From Mycobacterium sp. 1423905.2 (lineage in GTDB: Bacteria; Actinomycetota; Actinomycetes; Mycobacteriales; Mycobacteriaceae), in the NCBI RefSeq assembly GCF_001673155.1, contig NZ_LZLE01000303.1, positions 1-43,832 on the forward strand: a stretch of DNA of 43,832 nt, in the 5' to 3' direction. The translations under genes and the position numbers were made by a program. The notes under the pieces are model-generated. The model ran no database searches and had not been told where the DNA came from. It saw only the letters and a list, made by a program, of their open reading frames with translations. Positions 1 to 7,423 of this stretch are shown here, one piece after another. Numbering within the stretch: position 1 is the stretch's first letter; each line of letters opens with the position of its first letter.

Positions 1-77
1 GCCGCCCGCATGCAATCACGGGTCGCCCTGACCGAGTTGTTGACCCGGTGCCCGGATTTCGAGATCGACGAGGCCGG
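1..77. repeat. left arm of a 77-bp perfect inverted repeat
   Basis: Bases 1-77 are the exact reverse complement of 385-461; base x pairs with base 462-x. Both arms encode the stretch of CYP130 just after the heme loop, ending at Asp-Glu-Ala-Gly. Matching stops at base 78/384. The arm begins at the first base of the window, so it may be longer than can be seen. Confidence 0.97.
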
Positions 78-144
78 CATCGTGTGGTCGGGCGGCAGTT
101 ACGTCCGGCGCCCGTTGTCGGTGCCGTTTCGAGTGACGTCCTGA
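1..144 (+). pseudogene. CYP130 C-terminal fragment (inverted copy)
   Basis: Read on the plus strand, this open frame gives the last 47 residues of a CYP130-type P450 up to a TGA stop at 142-144. It starts inside the helix after the heme-binding loop and ends in the usual C-terminal beta region (Trp-Ser-Gly-Gly-Ser-Tyr, then Pro-Leu-Ser-Val-Pro-Phe). This is exactly the part missing from the long P450 gene on the minus strand (385-1553). It therefore looks like the true 3' end of that gene placed in the wrong orientation. It has no start codon or heme loop of its own inside the window. It could alternatively be the end of a second P450 copy lying mostly outside the window. Confidence 0.85.
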
Positions 145-384
145 TGGGCGGTGACTGGCTGGGCCCGCGGCGCATCGAGGTAGCCGCGGACCGGATCCTC
201 GATGCCGCCGCGGGGCTGTTCGCCGAGCGTGATCCGGCCTCCATCGGCATGAACGAGATCGCCAGTGCGGCAGGCTGTTCCCGGGCGACGTTGTACCGCT
301 ACTTCGAAAATCGCGAGGCCTTGCGAACCGCCTATGTGCACCGCGAGACCTACCGGGTCACTGACGCGATCAAGCAGCAAGTGT
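78..384. other. inverted 307-bp segment between the repeat arms
   Basis: This spacer carries the P450 3' end and the first 80 codons of a TetR-type gene on the plus strand. All adjacent P450 coding sequence (385-1553) is on the minus strand. In M. tuberculosis cyp130 is followed on the same strand by the TetR gene Rv1255c, so the ancestral order reads through without a switch of strand. The segment is thus inverted relative to its gene. Simply flipping it would not restore the TetR gene, because the outer arm is also P450 sequence. That pattern favours a fold-back chimera over a simple inversion. Confidence 0.85.
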
Positions 385-1553
385 CCGGCCTCGTCGATCT
401 CGAAATCCGGGCACCGGGTCAACAACTCGGTCAGGGCGACCCGTGATTGCATGCGGGCGGCCGCGGCGCCCAGGCAGTGGTGCGCGCCGTGACTGAAGGT
501 GAGGATGTTGCGGGGGCGGCGGGTGACGTCGAGTTCGGCTGCGTCCGAACCGTATTGGCGTTCGTCGCGGTTGGCCGATCCGTACAGCAGCAGCACCTTG
601 CGGCCGGCGGGAATGGTGGTGTCGCCGACGGTGACGTCGCGGGTGGTGGTGCGCGCCAAGCCTTGCACCGGCGAGGTGAGCCGCAGCAATTCGTCGACCG
701 CGTCGCGAATCAACCCCGGATCCTCGACCAGTAGTCGCCGCTGGTCGGGACGCTGGTGCAGCAGCGGCATGGAACCGCCCAACATGCCGGTAGTGGTGTC
801 GTTGCCGCCGGTGACCATGGTGAAGGTGAACGCGAGCACCGACAGCGTGCCGGCGATGTCGCCGTCGGCGCCGACACCCGCGGCCACCAGGTGCGAAATG
901 GTGTCGTCTTCGGGTTCGGTGCGCCGGCGTTCGATCAGGCCGGTGAAGTAGGCCATCATCGATCCGACCGCGTCGCCGACAGTCTCCAGCGCGCCCGCGA
1001 TGCCGCCGTCGCCGGTGTTGGCCGCGACGATCGTGTCGGTCCACCCGTCGAATTGGGCTCGGTCTTCCTCTGGCACACCGAGGTAGTGGGCGACCACCAT
1101 CGATGGCAGCGGCTTGAACAACTCGGTGACGATGTCACCGCCGCCGTCGGCCCGTAGCTTCTCTATCCGGTCGACGACGAAGGCCCGCACCTTGGGCTCG
1201 ACCGCCTCGACCTGTCGCGGGGTGAAGCCGCGGGCCACCAGCTTGCGAAACTCGGTGTGCACCGGCGGGTCCTGCATCACCATCGGCGGATTGTCTTGCA
1301 GCCCAATCATTTCCAGGTCGCCGTAATTGACCGTCAGGCCTTGGGCGGAGGAGAACGTCTCGTGGTCGCGCGCCGCCGACCAGATGTCGGCATGCCGAGA
1401 CAGCACGTAGTAGTCCTGGTCGGGACGGCCGGGCGGCACCACATGGTGCACCGGGTCGTGGTCGCGCAGCGCCCGGTACATCGGCCACGGGTTGGGCCAG
1501 GTCTCGGCGGTGGCGAGTTGGAACTCGACGGGTTGAGACAAAGTAGCGGGCAT
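99..1553 (-). CDS. cyp130: Cytochrome P450 CYP130, 3' end disrupted
   Basis: Heme-thiolate monooxygenase of the CYP130 family; the M. tuberculosis enzyme binds azoles and oxidises dextromethorphan-like amines. Residues 1-390 are a normal P450: I-helix with Gly-Gly-Asn-Asp-Thr-Thr-Thr at 249-255, the ExxR pair Glu288/Arg291, and the heme loop Phe-Ser-His-Gly-Ala-His-His-Cys with the ligand Cys360. Near-identity to Rv1256c is evident from the first residues after the N-terminus (Glu-Phe-Gln-Leu-Ala-Thr-Ala-Glu-Thr-Trp). From residue 391 (base 384 downward) the frame runs into antisense tetR and P450 sequence, so residues 391-484 are not genuine. The true end is the fragment at 1-144. The ATG at 1553 sits 7 bases from a good -10 box, so the mRNA is probably leaderless. 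As written, the product lacks the C-terminal beta domain. Confidence 0.9.
   Translation of the reverse strand: MPATLSQPVEFQLATAETWPNPWPMYRALRDHDPVHHVVPPGRPDQDYYVLSRHADIWSAARDHETFSSAQGLTVNYGDLEMIGLQDNPPMVMQDPPVHTEFRKLVARGFTPRQVEAVEPKVRAFVVDRIEKLRADGGGDIVTELFKPLPSMVVAHYLGVPEEDRAQFDGWTDTIVAANTGDGGIAGALETVGDAVGSMMAYFTGLIERRRTEPEDDTISHLVAAGVGADGDIAGTLSVLAFTFTMVTGGNDTTTGMLGGSMPLLHQRPDQRRLLVEDPGLIRDAVDELLRLTSPVQGLARTTTRDVTVGDTTIPAGRKVLLLYGSANRDERQYGSDAAELDVTRRPRNILTFSHGAHHCLGAAAARMQSRVALTELLTRCPDFEIDEAGHLLLDRVSDPVGLAVHIGGSQGLAIFEVAVQRRPGTACRTGDLVHADGGRITLGEQPRGGIEDPVRGYLDAPRAQPVTAHQDVTRNGTDNGRRT
144..446 (+). pseudogene. TetR-family regulator, truncated after the HTH domain
   Basis: The ATG at 144 overlaps the P450 stop codon (TGATG). 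The frame begins with a standard TetR N-terminal DNA-binding domain: helix 1 around residues 11-30, then the helix-turn-helix about 34-54 with Met-Asn-Glu-Ile-Ala, Ala-Ala-Gly-Cys-Ser and Thr-Leu-Tyr-Arg-Tyr-Phe. After about residue 80 the frame enters antisense P450 sequence (the right repeat arm) and stops at residue 100. No ligand-binding domain follows, against about 200 residues for an intact family member. This corresponds to Rv1255c, the regulator next to cyp130 in M. tuberculosis. As written it could not dimerise normally. Whether the break is real or an assembly error is open. Confidence 0.8.
385..461. repeat. right arm of the 77-bp inverted repeat
   Basis: This is the exact reverse complement of bases 1-77. 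Here it is read on the minus strand as authentic CYP130 codons, continuous with the rest of that gene. The inner end lies in a palindromic CCGG, which is where the sequence switches to the inverted segment. Confidence 0.97.
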
Positions 1554-1559
1554 GTCTCA

Positions 1560-1588
1560 TGGATACGACATCCGGCTCGAAATGTCAA
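1560..1588 (-). promoter_or_regulatory. cyp130 promoter (-35 TTGACA, -10 TATCCA)
   Basis: Reading the minus strand, TTGACA (1588-1583) is followed after exactly 17 bases by TATCCA (1565-1560). The expected start of transcription falls on or next to the ATG at 1553, giving a leaderless transcript. This supports the chosen start and shows that cyp130 has its own promoter, independent of the upstream oxidase gene. Confidence 0.65.
1567..1586. promoter_or_regulatory. candidate operator, 20-bp imperfect palindrome
   Basis: GACAT, ten bases, then ATGTC form an inverted repeat lying between the -35 and -10 boxes of the cyp130 promoter. TetR-family operators are often placed like this, and a TetR gene belongs to this locus. 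Binding is an inference. Confidence 0.35.
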
Positions 1589-1648
1589 TCGCTGGACGTG
1601 CCTCCACGGCGTCGACAGTGAACAAGCGGCGGCGCGCACGCCGAAATC

Positions 1649-1681
1649 GCGCCCTGGACGCTCACTCACCGCCCAGGGCGC
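1649..1681 (-). terminator. hairpin downstream of the FAD-linked oxidase gene
   Basis: A perfect 9-bp stem, GCGCCCTGG (1649-1657) with CCAGGGCGC (1673-1681), encloses a 15-base loop. It lies 27 bases beyond the stop codon of the oxidase and before the cyp130 promoter. There is no strong T-run, which is common for mycobacterial terminators. It could instead be a processing or pausing structure. Confidence 0.4.
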
Positions 1682-1707
1682 ACACTCGACGTACACAGCA
1701 AGAAAGA

Positions 1708-3075
1708 TCAGATCCCCGCGCCCGGATTCAGAATCCCCAACGGGTCCAGCGCCTGCTTGATCCGCCGGTTGAGGTCCATCACGTCGGGACCCAGATAGTC
1801 GCCCAACCACGGCCGCTTCAACCGGCCGACGCCGTGCTCGCCGGTGATCGTTCCGCCCAGCCCGACGGCCAGGTCCATGATTTCCCCGTACGCCACCTGG
1901 GCCCGCTCGGCCATCGCCGCATCGGCGGGGTCGAACACCAGCAGCGGGTGGGTGTTGCCGTCACCGGCGTGCGCGATCACCGAGATCATCAGGTCGCGTT
2001 CGTCAGCGATGCGCGCGATCCCGGTGACCAGTCGGCCCAGGGCGGGCAGCGGCACGCCGACGTCTTCCAGGAGCAGCGATCCCTTGCTCTCCACCGCCGG
2101 GATGCAGAACCGGCGCGCGGCGACGAACGCTTCGCCCTCGTCGGGATCGTCGGTGGAAAACACCTCGGTGGCGCCGTTTTCGGCGAAGACGGCGGCCATC
2201 ACCTCGGCGTCTTCGGTGCCGGCCAACCCGCGTTCGTCCGAGCCGGCCACCAGCATGGCCGCCGCGGACCGATCCAGGTCCATGCGCAGCGTGTCTTCGA
2301 CGGCGTTGATGGCCACCGAGTCCATGAACTCCAGCATCGCCGGACGCAGACGCGCGGTGACGCCGAGCACCGCGTCGATCGCCGAGGAAACCGACGGGAA
2401 GCTGGCCACCACGACACTCAACGCGTTCTGCGCCGGCATCAGCCGCAACGTCACCTCGGTGACGACGCCCAGCGTGCCCTCGCTGCCCACGAACAGCTTG
2501 GTCAAGCTCAGCCCGGCGACGTCCTTGATCCGCGGGCCGCCCAGCCGTACCGCGGTGCCGTCGGCCAACACCACCTGCATGCCCAGCACGTAGTCGGTGG
2601 TGACGCCGTACTTCACGCAGCACAGGCCGCCGGCGTTGGTGGCGATGTTGCCGCCGATGCTGCAGATCTCATACGACGACGGGTCCGGTGGGTACCACAG
2701 CCCGTGTTCGGCCGCGGCCTTCTTCACTTCGGCGTTGAACAGCCCCGGCTGACAGACCGCGGTCCGGGTGACCGGATCGATGGTGATGTCGCGCATCTTC
2801 TCGGTGGACAGCACGATCCCGTCGTCGACAGCGGTCGCGCCGCCCGACAGGCCACTGCCGGCGCCGCGGGTCACCACCGGCACCCGGTGCGCGGCCGCCC
2901 AGCGCAGCACGGTCTGCACCTCTTCGGTGCGCCGGGGCCGCACCACGGCCAGCGGTTTCCCCGCCGCCGGGTCCAACGCGCGGTCTTGCCGGTAACCCTC
3001 GGTCACCGCGGGATCGGTGACGACCATGCCCTCGGGCAGCTCGGCAATCAGCTCCGCCAGCACCCCTACGCTCAC
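1708..3075 (-). CDS. FAD-linked oxidase, GlcD/lactate dehydrogenase type (Rv1257c-like)
   Basis: A 455-residue member of the FAD-binding type 4 (VAO/PCMH) oxidase family, like the GlcD subunit of glycolate oxidase and D-lactate dehydrogenases. It probably oxidises a D-2-hydroxy acid in the cytoplasm. The PP-loop for FAD is seen at 69-80 (Thr-Arg-Gly-Ala-Gly-Ser-Gly-Leu-Ser-Gly-Gly). A second FAD contact region is at 139-150 (Ser-Ile-Gly-Gly-Asn-Ile-Ala-Thr-Asn). The C-terminal domain has the conserved His-Ala-Gly-Asp-Gly-Asn-Thr-His and Thr-Gly-Glu-His-Gly-Val-Gly motifs. The start is GTG at 3075. The gene follows tap by 9 bases, suggesting co-transcription. The exact substrate is not readable from the sequence. 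Confidence 0.88.
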   Translation of the reverse strand: MSVGVLAELIAELPEGMVVTDPAVTEGYRQDRALDPAAGKPLAVVRPRRTEEVQTVLRWAAAHRVPVVTRGAGSGLSGGATAVDDGIVLSTEKMRDITIDPVTRTAVCQPGLFNAEVKKAAAEHGLWYPPDPSSYEICSIGGNIATNAGGLCCVKYGVTTDYVLGMQVVLADGTAVRLGGPRIKDVAGLSLTKLFVGSEGTLGVVTEVTLRLMPAQNALSVVVASFPSVSSAIDAVLGVTARLRPAMLEFMDSVAINAVEDTLRMDLDRSAAAMLVAGSDERGLAGTEDAEVMAAVFAENGATEVFSTDDPDEGEAFVAARRFCIPAVESKGSLLLEDVGVPLPALGRLVTGIARIADERDLMISVIAHAGDGNTHPLLVFDPADAAMAERAQVAYGEIMDLAVGLGGTITGEHGVGRLKRPWLGDYLGPDVMDLNRRIKQALDPLGILNPGAGI

Positions 3076-3084
3076 GGGCCGATC

Positions 3085-4332
3085 TTACGGCCCGGCACCG
3101 GCGACGAACTCCGGCTCGCGGTCCAGCTCCCGCAACGACGGCAACCGGACGCAGACCAGCCCGGCGAGCAGGATCGGCAGCGCCAGGGCGAAGAAGGTGG
3201 CCCGCAGCCCCGCCGCGTCGGTCAGCGGGCCGGCCAGCAACAACCCCAGCGGCCCGGCGGCGTACGCCAGCGACGTCATCACGCCGAACACCCGGCCCCG
3301 CAGGTGGTGCGGCGCCCGGGTCTGCATCACGTAGTTGTAGATGGGCTGGATGGGTCCGTAGACCAGCCCGATCAGCGCGCACAGCAGCAAAATGACCGGC
3401 AACGGCGGCAGCAGCGCGATCACCGTCGTCGCCACTCCGAGGGTGATCACCGCGGTCAGCATTATCGTGCGCCGGGACAAGATCTTCGACACCATGGCGT
3501 AGCCCAGAGCGCCGATCAGCCCGCCGATGGACAGCGCCATCAGCACCGATCCCAGCTGGGCCGGCTGGTGGCGGTCGGTGAAGTACTTGGGGAACAGCAC
3601 GCTCTCCATGGGCAGGTACAGCGCGGTGACGCACAGGTCGGTCAGCGCCAGGACCCGCAGCACCCGCAGGCTCCAGACGAACCGCAACCCCTCGGCCACC
3701 CCGGACACCAACCCCTCGGGGCGAGTCGTGTGGTGCGGCTTGCCCGCTCCTTCCAGCCGCAGCGCGGCGATCGCCAGGATGGACAACCCGAAGGCCGAGG
3801 CGGTGAGCCACATGGTGGCGATGCCCCCGACCGTCGCGATCATCAGCCCGCCGATGCCCGGCCCCACCACAAAGCCCAGGTTGAGGATCGCCTCGTAGCT
3901 GCTGTTGACCGAATCCAGTGACCAGCCCGCCCGCGCCGCCGCCTCGGGCAGCATCGACTGCCGCGCGGTGATCCCCGCCGGGTCAAAGGCGGCCGCGCAG
4001 GCACCCAATGCGGCCAGCACCGCGACGTTCACGGCGTCGACACCCCAGGTCCAGGCCACCAGCGGGACGGCCGCCACCGCGGTGCCCGAGAGCGCATCGG
4101 TGACCATCGACACCCGGCGACGACCGAAATAGTCGACGGCTGTGCCGGCGACCAGGGTGGAAAACAACAGCGGTAACGTCGTCGCGCCGGCCACGATGGA
4201 GGCCTGCCCGGCGCTGCCCTGACGCTGCAACACCAGCCACGGGAACGCGACAATCGAGATGCCATCGCCCGCACACGCCGTCAGGGTGGCGAACAGGACC
4301 AGAATCGCCGGGCCTCGGCTGCTGTTGCTCAT
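3085..4332 (-). CDS. tap: MFS drug efflux pump Tap
   Basis: A major facilitator superfamily exporter of 415 residues with about twelve membrane segments, matching Tap (Rv1258c) of M. tuberculosis. That protein exports tetracycline, aminoglycosides and other drugs and contributes to intrinsic tolerance. Tap-like features are Gly-Asp-Gly-Ile-Ser-Ile-Val-Ala-Phe-Pro-Trp in the first helix, the loop Asp-Tyr-Phe-Gly-Arg-Arg-Arg, and Tyr-Gly-Pro-Ile-Gln-Pro-Ile-Tyr-Asn-Tyr in the second half. A longer frame could start at 4419, but its first 29 residues are hydrophilic and would overlap the divergent udgB start. The ATG at 4332 begins Met-Ser-Asn-Ser-Ser-Arg-Gly-Pro directly before the first helix and leaves room for promoters. 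In M. tuberculosis this gene is in the WhiB7 regulon. Confidence 0.9.
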   Translation of the reverse strand: MSNSSRGPAILVLFATLTACAGDGISIVAFPWLVLQRQGSAGQASIVAGATTLPLLFSTLVAGTAVDYFGRRRVSMVTDALSGTAVAAVPLVAWTWGVDAVNVAVLAALGACAAAFDPAGITARQSMLPEAAARAGWSLDSVNSSYEAILNLGFVVGPGIGGLMIATVGGIATMWLTASAFGLSILAIAALRLEGAGKPHHTTRPEGLVSGVAEGLRFVWSLRVLRVLALTDLCVTALYLPMESVLFPKYFTDRHQPAQLGSVLMALSIGGLIGALGYAMVSKILSRRTIMLTAVITLGVATTVIALLPPLPVILLLCALIGLVYGPIQPIYNYVMQTRAPHHLRGRVFGVMTSLAYAAGPLGLLLAGPLTDAAGLRATFFALALPILLAGLVCVRLPSLRELDREPEFVAGAGP

Positions 4333-4340
4333 GGGAATCG

Positions 4341-4386
4341 GGGCTGAATCTAACGCCGAATCGGTGACCGAGACCACCGATTTTCC
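4341..4386 (-). promoter_or_regulatory. candidate tap promoter, possibly WhiB7-dependent
   Basis: On the minus strand a -10-like TTAGAT (4353-4348) follows a -35 position at 4376-4371 (TGGTCT) by 17 bases. A short A-run (GGAAAA, 4386-4381) lies just upstream of the -35. WhiB7 promoters carry an AT-rich block at that place. Transcription would begin near 4341, nine bases before the ATG. The match is suggestive only. Confidence 0.35.
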
Positions 4387-4407
4387 CCGGCCGGGCAGGA
4401 TGTTGCT

Positions 4408-5220
4408 GTGCTCAAGCATCCCTTCACCGGTCAGAGCTTCGGTTCACCGGTTGCGCCCGGAACCGGCTGGCCCGGTGATCTCGCGACGGCGCAGACGCCA
4501 GTGGCCGCCGATGCGGCCGCGGTGTCGACGCTGGCCGCCCGGGTCGGCTCTATTCCGGAACTCGACGCGATGGTCAGCGTGTGCCGGGCCTGCCCGCGGC
4601 TGGTCACCTGGCGCGAGGAGGTCGCGGTGGTCAAACGCCGCGCCTTCCTCGACCAACCGTACTGGGGCCGGCCGGTCCCGGGATGGGGGTCCGAACGGCC
4701 GCGGCTGTTGATCGTTGGCCTGGCTCCGGCCGCACACGGCGCCAACCGCACCGGACGGATGTTCACCGGCGACCGGTCGGGCGACCAGTTGTACGCGGCA
4801 CTGCACCGCGCCGGGCTGGTCAACCAGCCCACCAGTGTGCATGCCGCAGATGGGTTGCAGGCGAATCAAATTCGGATCACCGCGCCGGTGCGCTGCGCGC
4901 CGCCGGCCAACGCGCCGACGCCGCAGGAGCGGGTGACGTGCTCGTCCTGGCTGGAGGCCGAGTGGGGCTTGATCGCCGACCATGTCCGAGTGATCGTCGC
5001 GTTGGGCGGCTTCGGCTGGCAGGTGGCGCTGCGGCTGCCGCCGGCGGCCGGCCTCCCCAAGCCGCGCTTCGGCCACGGCGTCGTGGCACCGCTTACCGAC
5101 GGCGTGCGTTTGCTGGGCTGCTACCACCCGAGCCAGCAGAATATGTTCACCGGTAGGTTGACTCCGGTGATGCTCGACGACGTCTTCAGGAACGCGAAGA
5201 AGCTGGCAGGGATCAAGTGA
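4408..5220 (+). CDS. udgB: Family 5 uracil-DNA glycosylase UdgB
   Basis: A 270-residue [4Fe-4S] uracil-DNA glycosylase that removes uracil, and in family 5 also hypoxanthine and ethenocytosine, to start base excision repair. Four cysteines suited to the cluster are Cys59, Cys62, Cys163 and Cys178. Active-site motif A reads [13 protein letters not shown] (104-116). The DNA-intercalation motif is His-Pro-Ser-Gln-Gln-Asn (240-245). Family 5 enzymes have Ala-Ala-His where family 1 has the catalytic Asp, as here. The start is GTG at 4408 with an AGGAT ribosome site six bases upstream. It is divergent from tap and shares a 4-base stop/start overlap with the next gene. It matches Rv1259 over its full length except for a longer, variable N-terminus. 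Confidence 0.93.
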   Translation: MLKHPFTGQSFGSPVAPGTGWPGDLATAQTPVAADAAAVSTLAARVGSIPELDAMVSVCRACPRLVTWREEVAVVKRRAFLDQPYWGRPVPGWGSERPRLLIVGLAPAAHGANRTGRMFTGDRSGDQLYAALHRAGLVNQPTSVHAADGLQANQIRITAPVRCAPPANAPTPQERVTCSSWLEAEWGLIADHVRVIVALGGFGWQVALRLPPAAGLPKPRFGHGVVAPLTDGVRLLGCYHPSQQNMFTGRLTPVMLDDVFRNAKKLAGIK

Positions 5221-6335
5221 GAGACGTTCTGGTATCCGGCGCCAGCGTCGCCGGCACGGCGCTGGCGTATTGGCTTGGCCGGCATGGTTATTCCGTCACT
5301 GTGGTGGAGCGTCATCCGGGGCTGCGGCCGGGCGGCCAGGCGATCGATGTGCGTGGTCCGGCCCTCACGGTGTTGGACGCCATGGGTTTGCTGGCCGCCG
5401 CCCGGGAGCGCAAGACCGGCATCCGCGGCGCCTCGGTCGTCGATCGCGACGGAAACGAACTGTCCCGGGACACCGAGTCCACGCCGACCGGCGGTCCGAT
5501 CGACAACCCCGACATCGAGCTGTTGCGCGACGATCTTGTCGAATTGCTCTACGGCGCAGCCAAAGACAACACCCAATACCTCTTCGACGACAGCATCGTC
5601 AGCGTGGCCAACCGAGGCCCGGCGGTCGATGTGACGTTCCAGAATGCACCGCCCCGTAGCTACGACTTGGTCATCGGCGCCGACGGGTTGCATTCCAATG
5701 TGCGCAGCCTGGTGTTCGGCCCCGAAGAGCGTTTCGTCAAGAGGCTGGGCACCTACGCCGCCATCTTCACCGTGCCCAATTTCCTGGACCTGGACCACTG
5801 GCAGATGTGGCACTACGGGGACGTCAGCATGGCCGGGGTCTACAGCGCCCGCAACAACACCGAAGCCCGCGCCATGTTGGGCTTCATGGATTCTGACTTG
5901 CGCATCGACTACCGCGACACTGAAGCGCAATTGGCCGAGGTGGAGCGGCGGCTGGCCGACGACGGCTGGGTGCGCCCGGAGTTGCTGCGCTACATGCGGT
6001 CTGCGCCCGACTTCTACTTCGACGAGATGTCGCAGATCGTGATGGACCACTGGTCGATCGGCCGGGTGGCGCTGGTGGGTGATGCCGCATACTGTTGCTC
6101 ACCGCTGTCCGGTCAAGGCACCAGCGTCGCGCTGCTCGGCGCATACATCCTTGCCGGCGAGCTCAAATACGCCGGTGACGATCACGGGCTGGGGTACACG
6201 AACTACTTCAAGCGGTTTCACGCCTACACCGAGCGCACCCAATTCCTGGCCACCGACAACATCCCCGGCGGTGCACCCATCTCACAGGAACAGTTCGAGC
6301 TCATCGTCAACTCGATCACGTTGATGAACTACTGA
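5217..6335 (+). CDS. FAD-dependent aromatic-ring monooxygenase type protein (Rv1260-like)
   Basis: A 372-residue group A flavoprotein monooxygenase of the PheA/TfdB/UbiH fold. The Rossmann motif for FAD is at the N-terminus (Ser-Gly-Ala-Ser-Val-Ala-Gly, 7-13, with Val-Val-Glu-Arg at the end of strand 2). The DG motif is Ile-Gly-Ala-Asp-Gly-Leu-His-Ser. The second FAD motif is [14 protein letters not shown]. Such enzymes use NAD(P)H and oxygen to hydroxylate small substrates; the substrate here is unknown. The start GTG overlaps the udgB stop (GTGA), so translation is probably coupled. No functional tie to uracil repair is known. Confidence 0.87.
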   Translation: MRDVLVSGASVAGTALAYWLGRHGYSVTVVERHPGLRPGGQAIDVRGPALTVLDAMGLLAAARERKTGIRGASVVDRDGNELSRDTESTPTGGPIDNPDIELLRDDLVELLYGAAKDNTQYLFDDSIVSVANRGPAVDVTFQNAPPRSYDLVIGADGLHSNVRSLVFGPEERFVKRLGTYAAIFTVPNFLDLDHWQMWHYGDVSMAGVYSARNNTEARAMLGFMDSDLRIDYRDTEAQLAEVERRLADDGWVRPELLRYMRSAPDFYFDEMSQIVMDHWSIGRVALVGDAAYCCSPLSGQGTSVALLGAYILAGELKYAGDDHGLGYTNYFKRFHAYTERTQFLATDNIPGGAPISQEQFELIVNSITLMNY

Positions 6336-6384
6336 AGCCCCCCCGCCCGGGAACGTTCGCACGGCCGCATGCGTTGACGCCAAC

Positions 6385-7416
6385 GTGCGACTTTCCGTCC
6401 TTGATCTGGTGCCGGTGCGAAGTGACCAGTCGACCAGCGACGCGCTGGCGGCCACGGTGGCGCTGGCTCAAGCCGCCGACCGCCTGGGCTTCACCCGGTA
6501 CTGGGTCGCCGAACACCACAACATGCCGTCGGTGGGGGCCACCAGTCCACCGGTGCTGATCGCCTACCTGGCCGCCCAGACCTCGCAGGTGCGCCTGGGT
6601 TCCGGTGGAGTCATGCTGCCCAACCACGCACCGCTGGCGGTGGCCGAACAGTTCGCGCTGCTGGAGGCCGCCGCGCCCGGACGCATCGACCTCGGTATCG
6701 GTCGTGCGCCCGGCTCCGACCCGGTGACCTCCTATGCGCTACGCGGCGGGCGCGACGACCGAGACATCGAACACTTTCCCGAATACCTCGACGACGTCGC
6801 GGCGCTGATGAGCGCACGCGGAGTGCGGGTGCCGCTGCGGTCCGGCAATTACATCCTCAAGGCCACCCCGGCCGCGAGCAGCGAGCCGCGGCTGTGGCTG
6901 CTCGGCTCGTCGATGTACTCCGCGCATCTGGCCGCGGCCAAGGGGCTGCCCTACGTGTTCGCGCATCACTTCTCCGGCAACGGAACCGAAGAGGCGCTGG
7001 CCGTATACCGGTCCCGCTTCCAGCCCAGTGAGCTGGCCCCCGAGCCGGTGACGTTCCTGACGGTGAACGCCGCTGTAGCCGAAACACGCGAAGAGGCAAT
7101 GGCTTTGATGCTGCCGAACCTGCACATGATGGCGCGGCTGCGCACCGGACAACCGTTGGGCCCAGTGCAACTGGTGGAGGAGACTCAAGATGACCAACTC
7201 ACCCCAGAGCAGCAGCGCATCGTCACCGGTGGTTTGGAGCGCGCCGTCGTCGGCGCACCGGCCGAAGCCGCCGAACAACTACACCGGCTGGCCGATCGAT
7301 TCGGCGTCGACGAGGTGATGGTCCATCCGGTCGCCTCGGCGCACCGCGGTACCGATCCCGCGACCGCACCCGCGCGCGTCGACACCCTCGAGTTGTTGGC
7401 CAAAGAACTGTTCTAG
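6385..7416 (+). CDS. LLM-class flavin-dependent oxidoreductase (bacterial luciferase-like)
   Basis: A 343-residue TIM-barrel monooxygenase of the luciferase-like family, closest in style to the YhbW/MsnO8 subgroup. Recognisable parts are Tyr-Trp-Val-Ala-Glu-His-His-Asn (about 39-46), the strand Val-Arg-Leu-Gly-Ser-Gly-Gly-Val-Met-Leu-Pro-Asn-His, and Gly-Arg-Ile-Asp-Leu-Gly-Ile-Gly-Arg-Ala-Pro-Gly. Members use FMNH2 or F420H2; this sequence does not settle which. The start is GTG at 6385; the 49-base gap to the upstream gene has no obvious promoter, so it may be co-transcribed with udgB. M. tuberculosis lacks this gene at this place, so it belongs to the variable part of the locus. Substrate unknown. 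Confidence 0.85.
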   Translation: MRLSVLDLVPVRSDQSTSDALAATVALAQAADRLGFTRYWVAEHHNMPSVGATSPPVLIAYLAAQTSQVRLGSGGVMLPNHAPLAVAEQFALLEAAAPGRIDLGIGRAPGSDPVTSYALRGGRDDRDIEHFPEYLDDVAALMSARGVRVPLRSGNYILKATPAASSEPRLWLLGSSMYSAHLAAAKGLPYVFAHHFSGNGTEEALAVYRSRFQPSELAPEPVTFLTVNAAVAETREEAMALMLPNLHMMARLRTGQPLGPVQLVEETQDDQLTPEQQRIVTGGLERAVVGAPAEAAEQLHRLADRFGVDEVMVHPVASAHRGTDPATAPARVDTLELLAKELF

Positions 7417-7423
7417 ACCGGCC

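Noticed and set aside
99..383. C-terminal 94 residues of the long P450 frame as a real extension
   Set aside because: They are the antisense of tetR and of P450 sequence beyond the inverted-repeat breakpoint.
1552..3921. Very long plus-strand open frame (789 codons) opposite cyp130 upstream region, the oxidase and tap
   Set aside because: Arg/His/Gln/Gly-rich translation with no domain; it is antisense to two clear genes and arises from GC-rich third positions.
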